From positions 1-37,654 of the forward strand of contig JANWIJ010000049.1 of the NCBI GenBank assembly GCA_025449935.1: a stretch of 37,654 bases of DNA. Reading direction: 5' to 3'. The DNA comes from Chitinophagaceae bacterium. GTDB taxonomy: Bacteria > Bacteroidota > Bacteroidia > Chitinophagales > Chitinophagaceae. Position numbers and translations under genes: made by a program. Positions 34,478 through 37,654 of this stretch are shown piece by piece; position 1 is the stretch's first letter; each line of letters opens with the position of its first letter. The notes below the pieces were generated by a model that ran no database searches, had not been told where the DNA came from, and was given only the letters and a program-made list of their open reading frames with translations.

Positions 34478-36514
34478 TTATTTTTTCTCCCAGTTAAAGA
34501 CAAGGCCGGTAAAAAATGAACGGCCTGTAGCCACATTCAAACCCCCGCCGGAATGAATGCCCCCACTGGTAAAACTGTTCCGGATGCGATCGACATCAAA
34601 CAGATTCCGGGCTCCGCCATTCCATGAAAAATTCCGGAACAGTTTCTTGGTAAAGGTGAAATCAGCCATATGATATCCTTTTGTTTCAGCAGGTACGATA
34701 TCAGGGCCACTGGCCACGTAGCTGGGTCGTTTACCGGTGAATTTGTAAAAAATGTTCAGGTCCAAACCGATCCGGGAGAGCGAATAGCCGGCTGCTGCAT
34801 TTATTTCGCCTGACCATTGCAATTGGGGCAATGATTGATCTGCCTCGGAATAATCATTATAATACCCGGTGTAAGAAGCGCCCACTGATATATTCCATTG
34901 CTTGTATTTCACCATCGTATTAAGATGGGTCCCTGCTGTATTGCTATTGGAAATATTCGCTGTTAACACCGTATCTGATGTAGCCGAATACGCATAATCG
35001 ATCAGGTTTTTTACCTGGTTATAAAAACCGCCCAATACCGTGGTGTATGCCACCTGGTTCGGTGTAATTTTTTTCCAGGTCAGGGAACCATTAAAACTGT
35101 GCGAGGTTTCCGCTTTTAGGTCTGTATTACCCAGGATAGTGTGATTGGCATCCATAAAATTAAAGTACAGCTCCCGCAGGGAAGGAGACCTGAAGCCCCT
35201 GGCATAGGATACACGCAGGTCCAGTTTGTCTGATAAGGCAAATCTTGTATTCAGGGATGGTATAAGGGGTGGCGCATCATACACCGAATTGCGGATAACC
35301 CTTAACCCCGGTCGGATGCTGATCTTTGCCGAAGGGGTGATCTCGGAAGTTACAAAGAAGGCGAAGTCGTTCACTTTATTCTTCCCGGTTTTCAACCTTT
35401 CTCCATCTCCCTTTTCCAGGTTGATATCAATACCGGGCTGGAAAGAAACCCATGATGATAATTTATGAAATACGGTTCCGCGGAAAACGAACCCCGTAAA
35501 GTCAACCACAGACTGGTGGCCTGCACCCGGATCAAGACGCACGTCGCCATTTTCCTTATTTGTTGTTGTTGAAAAAACCTGCCGCCTGAAACCCGTGTAG
35601 GCGGCCTGCGCCTGGAAGTTCAGGTTATTATTTACATAATAAGCAGCCTGCAATTGCTGCATCAGCCGCCGGGAAAGATACTCCTGGTCGTAAGCAAGGG
35701 TATCGCCGGAATTTGGTTCGGGAAAAGAAGCAAAATCACCGGGGTTAGTGATCACTTCATCCAGGCCTTCCAGGCGGTAGCGTATATTAAGTTTGCCTTT
35801 TGTATAAGCTATAAATCCGTTAGCGATCAATTGGTCTTTTTTATGCCAGGCAAGTTCCCTGCCAACCGCTGTGTCTTTCCATCCTCCAAAATAGTTATGG
35901 CCGAATGCTCCACCAATCTCCAGGGATTTATGTTTCCACCGAAACCCCACATACTGGTTATGAATACCCTGGTTGATACCATACTCACGGCCGATGGTTT
36001 CTTCGTGCAGCTTTGCAGTTACGGAGAACTTTGAAGCACCGGCTTTTTTGGTAATAATATTAATAACACCGGCCAAAGCATCAGCCCCATAGATAACCGA
36101 CATAGGTCCTTCCACGATCTCGATACGTTCAACGGAGTTGATATCGATCTGGTTAATGTCTATTTCATTGGAGATACCCTGGCGCCCCGTTACCGGTATA
36201 CCATCCACAAGAATCTTTACATTCTGCCCCTTCAATCCCAGCATGGTGATGCCCGAACCGCCGGTGGAAAGGTCCTGTGAAAAACGAATATTCAGTTCCT
36301 GCTTTAGCACATCCTGGAGTTTGGTAGCCGCTTGTTTTTGTATCCTTTCGCCGGAGATTACCCGGACCTGGTATACTGAATTTTTTACTGACTGTGGTTT
36401 ATACTGGCCGGTAATAACTACTTCGCTAAGCTCTTTTGCCCGGGTGGTATCTTCCTGCGCTGATATTATTCCTGAAGCTAGAGCTGCTAACAGGACTGTG
36501 TAAATTTTTCTCAT
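34478..36514 (-). CDS. TonB-dependent outer-membrane receptor, probable haem/iron uptake
   Basis: A 678-residue receptor with a signal peptide ending near ISAQ. A TonB-box-like ELSEVVITG follows at about residues 29-37. The plug domain has ATKLQDVLKQELNIRF, GLKGQNVKILVDGIPV and VERIEIVEGPMSVIYGADALAGVINI. A beta-barrel reaches the C-terminal RSFFTGLVFNWEKK. There is no CarboxypepD-regulatory or SusC-type N-terminal extension, which places it with the BtuB/FepA/HmuR-like receptors rather than SusC. The HmuY gene immediately downstream points to haem as the substrate; a siderophore or cobalamin is a lesser possibility. The 352-base upstream gap holds the candidate control sites listed separately. 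Confidence 0.92.
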   Translation of the reverse strand: MRKIYTVLLAALASGIISAQEDTTRAKELSEVVITGQYKPQSVKNSVYQVRVISGERIQKQAATKLQDVLKQELNIRFSQDLSTGGSGITMLGLKGQNVKILVDGIPVTGRQGISNEIDINQIDINSVERIEIVEGPMSVIYGADALAGVINIITKKAGASKFSVTAKLHEETIGREYGINQGIHNQYVGFRWKHKSLEIGGAFGHNYFGGWKDTAVGRELAWHKKDQLIANGFIAYTKGKLNIRYRLEGLDEVITNPGDFASFPEPNSGDTLAYDQEYLSRRLMQQLQAAYYVNNNLNFQAQAAYTGFRRQVFSTTTNKENGDVRLDPGAGHQSVVDFTGFVFRGTVFHKLSSWVSFQPGIDINLEKGDGERLKTGKNKVNDFAFFVTSEITPSAKISIRPGLRVIRNSVYDAPPLIPSLNTRFALSDKLDLRVSYARGFRSPSLRELYFNFMDANHTILGNTDLKAETSHSFNGSLTWKKITPNQVAYTTVLGGFYNQVKNLIDYAYSATSDTVLTANISNSNTAGTHLNTMVKYKQWNISVGASYTGYYNDYSEADQSLPQLQWSGEINAAAGYSLSRIGLDLNIFYKFTGKRPSYVASGPDIVPAETKGYHMADFTFTKKLFRNFSWNGGARNLFDVDRIRNSFTSGGIHSGGGLNVATGRSFFTGLVFNWEKK

Positions 36515-36524
36515 AAATAATTTA

Positions 36525-36536
36525 TTGCCCGCAAAG
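36525..36536 (-). promoter_or_regulatory. Promoter block of the TonB-dependent receptor gene
   Basis: Reverse strand reads CTTTGCGGGCAA, preceded by TAAT, giving a near match to the -7 element. It begins 22 bases before the ATG. The same 12 bases precede the DUF6607-type gene at 32918-32929. Confidence 0.45.
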
Positions 36537-36586
36537 ATTATTGAAGAATGTTTTTATTTTATCACATCATTGTCATGAGAGGAGAT

Positions 36587-36596
36587 GATAATTATC
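36587..36596. promoter_or_regulatory. GATAATTATC palindrome, possible Fur-like operator
   Basis: A perfect 10-base palindrome about 73 bases before the receptor ATG. It resembles the GATAAT/ATTATC halves of Fur boxes, but it is short and AT-rich, so the assignment is tentative. Confidence 0.25.
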
Positions 36597-36628
36597 TTTT
36601 ACAAATAAATGACAGCCCCGGTAATCAA

Positions 36629-36660
36629 ATCATAGTGCGGGATGATGCAGATCATAATGC
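36629..36660. repeat. Direct repeat, 22-base period, upstream of the receptor gene
   Basis: ATCATAGTGC (36629-36638) and ATCATAATGC (36651-36660) differ by one base and are 22 bases apart. They are bracketed by two CCCCGGT copies with ACAG and CTGT at the outer ends. Confidence 0.45.
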
Positions 36661-36812
36661 AATCACCCCGGTCTGTTTTTTATGGGCGCAAAATTGTAAC
36701 TCTTCAAGGTGAGAGAAATGCCGGATCGGGAAAACAATTGCCGGAAAAGGGAAACTGACCTAGCGGTGACAATATGCAACAATAGTGACACCGTCAATGA
36801 ACAGGTATTAAA

Positions 36813-36846
36813 ATAAAAAAAGGCTGCTCATGATTGAACAGCCTTT
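36813..36846 (-). terminator. Rho-independent terminator after the DUF4920 gene
   Basis: On the reverse strand AAAGGCTG pairs with CAGCCTTT (36819-36826 with 36839-36846), extended by TCA/TGA, and is followed by TTTTTTATTTT. It lies 20 bases past the stop at 36867. Confidence 0.88.
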
Positions 36847-36866
36847 AGCTTCTTACCGGCAGGGTG

Positions 36867-37343
36867 TTAGTCAATAATAACTATTCCCTTAGCCATCACC
36901 CGTACTTCCTTTTGAGGTTGTGTAATGGCCGCAATTTCTTCTTTTGATTTCTTCGCATCTTCCGCATAGTGCTTCAACTCGGCAACCGAAGTTGTTTTAA
37001 TTTTTACTTCACCGTCAATCACCACTGTTTTCCCAACCGCTGCCACCGGCAGGAAGAAACCATAATCCTTCATTTTTACCATGGCGGTCTCACCATTTTC
37101 CAGTTCCAGTTTCAGCCAGCAGCCTTTTTTGGGACATACCTCTGTGATCCGGGCTTTAATCTTCCCATCGACAGTCTCGGTTCCGCCGTTCAATTTTGCT
37201 ACCGCATCTTTGATGGTTATCGCGCCATCCGTGGTTACCTTTTCGCCATACCAGTCACCTGGTTTTGCATCGCCTGCGGGGGGCTGCGCATTGCCTGCAA
37301 TGGCAAAGGCAGTCAAAAACAAAGTCAGGAATATTCTTTTCAT
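36867..37343 (-). CDS. DUF4920 domain secreted protein
   Basis: A 158-residue protein with a signal peptide (MKRIFLTLFLTAFAIAGNAQ). The mature part is a small OB-fold-like domain with the family pattern DGKIKARITEVCPKKGCWL, GETAMVKMKDYGFFLP and GKTVVIDGEVKIK. The Cys-x4-Cys pair (CPKKGC) is characteristic. The family is common in Bacteroidota periplasm and is unassigned in function; the paired cysteines suggest redox or metal contact. It has its own promoter (TATCTTTG at 37379-37386) and terminator, so it is a single-gene unit beside a cytochrome c peroxidase. Confidence 0.85.
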   Translation of the reverse strand: MKRIFLTLFLTAFAIAGNAQPPAGDAKPGDWYGEKVTTDGAITIKDAVAKLNGGTETVDGKIKARITEVCPKKGCWLKLELENGETAMVKMKDYGFFLPVAAVGKTVVIDGEVKIKTTSVAELKHYAEDAKKSKEEIAAITQPQKEVRVMAKGIVIID

Positions 37344-37378
37344 ATCTATCTTTTTATGGGATATAAATGTTTGGACAG

Positions 37379-37386
37379 CAAAGATA
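37379..37386 (-). promoter_or_regulatory. Bacteroidota -7 promoter element for the DUF4920 gene
   Basis: The reverse strand reads TATCTTTG, an exact TAnnTTTG match, 35 bases before the ATG at 37343. Confidence 0.5.
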
Positions 37387-37408
37387 GCTGTTACCGGGAA
37401 ATAGTTGC

Positions 37409-37654
37409 CTATTGGGGCAAAACAGGTTTGGTAATTTCCACTGGCGGTGCGGAAATAGCATGGAGAAAGGCTTCCAGGTCCTTCATCTCGCCTTTATTTA
37501 AGTTGACCATTTGCACCAGGGGATCATAATGAGCGACCCCGCCTTTACTGTAAACTACCAGGATATTCCCCAGGGAATGCTGGCTGCCATCATGCATCCA
37601 CGGTCCCGTCCTGGCAACATCTCTTAACGAAGGAGTTTTAAACTTTCCTGTGTC
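37409..37654 (-). CDS. Di-haem cytochrome c peroxidase (MauG/CcpA family), C-terminal fragment
   Basis: Only the last 81 residues are present; the frame is open to the right edge of the window, so the N-terminal part and both CxxCH haem sites lie outside. The segment FKTPSLRDVARTGPWMHDG is the family hallmark, with the methionine in PWMHDG in the position of the axial ligand of the high-potential haem. It is followed by HSLGNILVVYSKGG and the closing EMKDLEAFLHAIS. These periplasmic enzymes reduce hydrogen peroxide or carry out related oxidations using electrons from small cytochromes. Confidence 0.9.
   Translation of the reverse strand, partial: DTGKFKTPSLRDVARTGPWMHDGSQHSLGNILVVYSKGGVAHYDPLVQMVNLNKGEMKDLEAFLHAISAPPVEITKPVLPQ

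Larger units (their letters stand above)
36515..36866. other. Regulatory spacer upstream of the TonB-dependent receptor
   Basis: This 352-base gap has no credible gene. From right to left it holds the terminator of the DUF4920 gene (36813-36846), a direct repeat pair (36629-36660), flanking CCCCGGT copies (36616-36622 and 36666-36672), a GATAATTATC palindrome (36587-36596) and the receptor promoter block (36525-36536). The stretch 36680-36810 shows nothing that I can name; I see no cobalamin or other known riboswitch core. Confidence 0.6.

Noticed and set aside
36515-36866. Possible cobalamin riboswitch upstream of a TonB-dependent receptor
   Set aside because: I looked for the B12-box and conserved core on the reverse strand and did not find them; the HmuY neighbour also points to haem instead.

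Overview
The window reads as a chromosomal segment of a Bacteroidota bacterium, most likely a member or relative of the Chitinophagaceae. The evidence is a fused murF-alr gene, gliding-motility ABC transporter genes gldF and gldG, type IX secretion (T9SS) C-terminal sorting domains, a HmuY/TonB-dependent receptor pair, the Bacteroidota form of TraR/DksA, and several -7 promoter elements of the TAnnTTTG type. I see no rRNA, tRNA, CRISPR array, insertion sequence, prophage or attachment site. Gene density is high, and only one gap exceeds 300 bases (36515-36866).

Layout. 1-6.6 kb: an aldo/keto reductase cut by the left edge, a stand-alone B12-binding mutase subunit with an enoyl-CoA hydratase, a reverse-strand operon (phosphodiesterase-like enzyme, GH29 alpha-L-fucosidase, NlpC/P60 lipoprotein), and class II fumarase. 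6.7-11.4 kb: a small orphan gene and two divergent T9SS-secreted proteins, one of them a glucose/sorbosone dehydrogenase-like enzyme. 11.4-18.1 kb, reverse: lspA, murF-alr, a TerC-family gene, gldG and gldF. 18.2-23.4 kb: iscS-iscU-iscA, methylmalonyl-CoA epimerase, and the classic acpP-fabF-rnc cluster. 23.5-28.5 kb: a GNAT protein, a YcxB-like membrane protein, a PhoD-like phosphatase, a collagen-like lipoprotein, a beta-barrel protein and a TraR/DksA protein with a histone H1-like tail. 28.5-31.9 kb: ileS. 31.9-36.5 kb: a probable haem-uptake locus (DUF6607-type protein, Calx-beta/HmuY lipoprotein, TonB-dependent receptor). 36.9 kb to the end: a DUF4920 protein and the C-terminal end of a di-haem cytochrome c peroxidase.

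How the genes fit together. The B12-binding subunit, enoyl-CoA hydratase and methylmalonyl-CoA epimerase belong to branched-chain/propionyl-CoA chemistry that feeds succinyl-CoA toward fumarase. The isc genes and the haem-uptake locus both serve iron cofactors, and a cytochrome c peroxidase lies at the edge. LspA processes the several lipoproteins seen here. GldF/GldG and the T9SS cargo are part of the surface and gliding machinery of the phylum.

Most notable: the isoleucyl-tRNA synthetase is a long type 2 enzyme whose class I signature HxGH is replaced by GxHH, an arrangement linked to very high mupirocin resistance. Next in interest are candidate regulatory repeats around the haem locus: two 16-base direct repeats 21 bases apart, a 10-base repeat 22 bases apart, and a shared 12-base promoter block. 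Also notable are a pair of adjacent palindromes between acpP and fabF, the H1-like tail on the DksA protein, and the Calx-beta/HmuY fusion.
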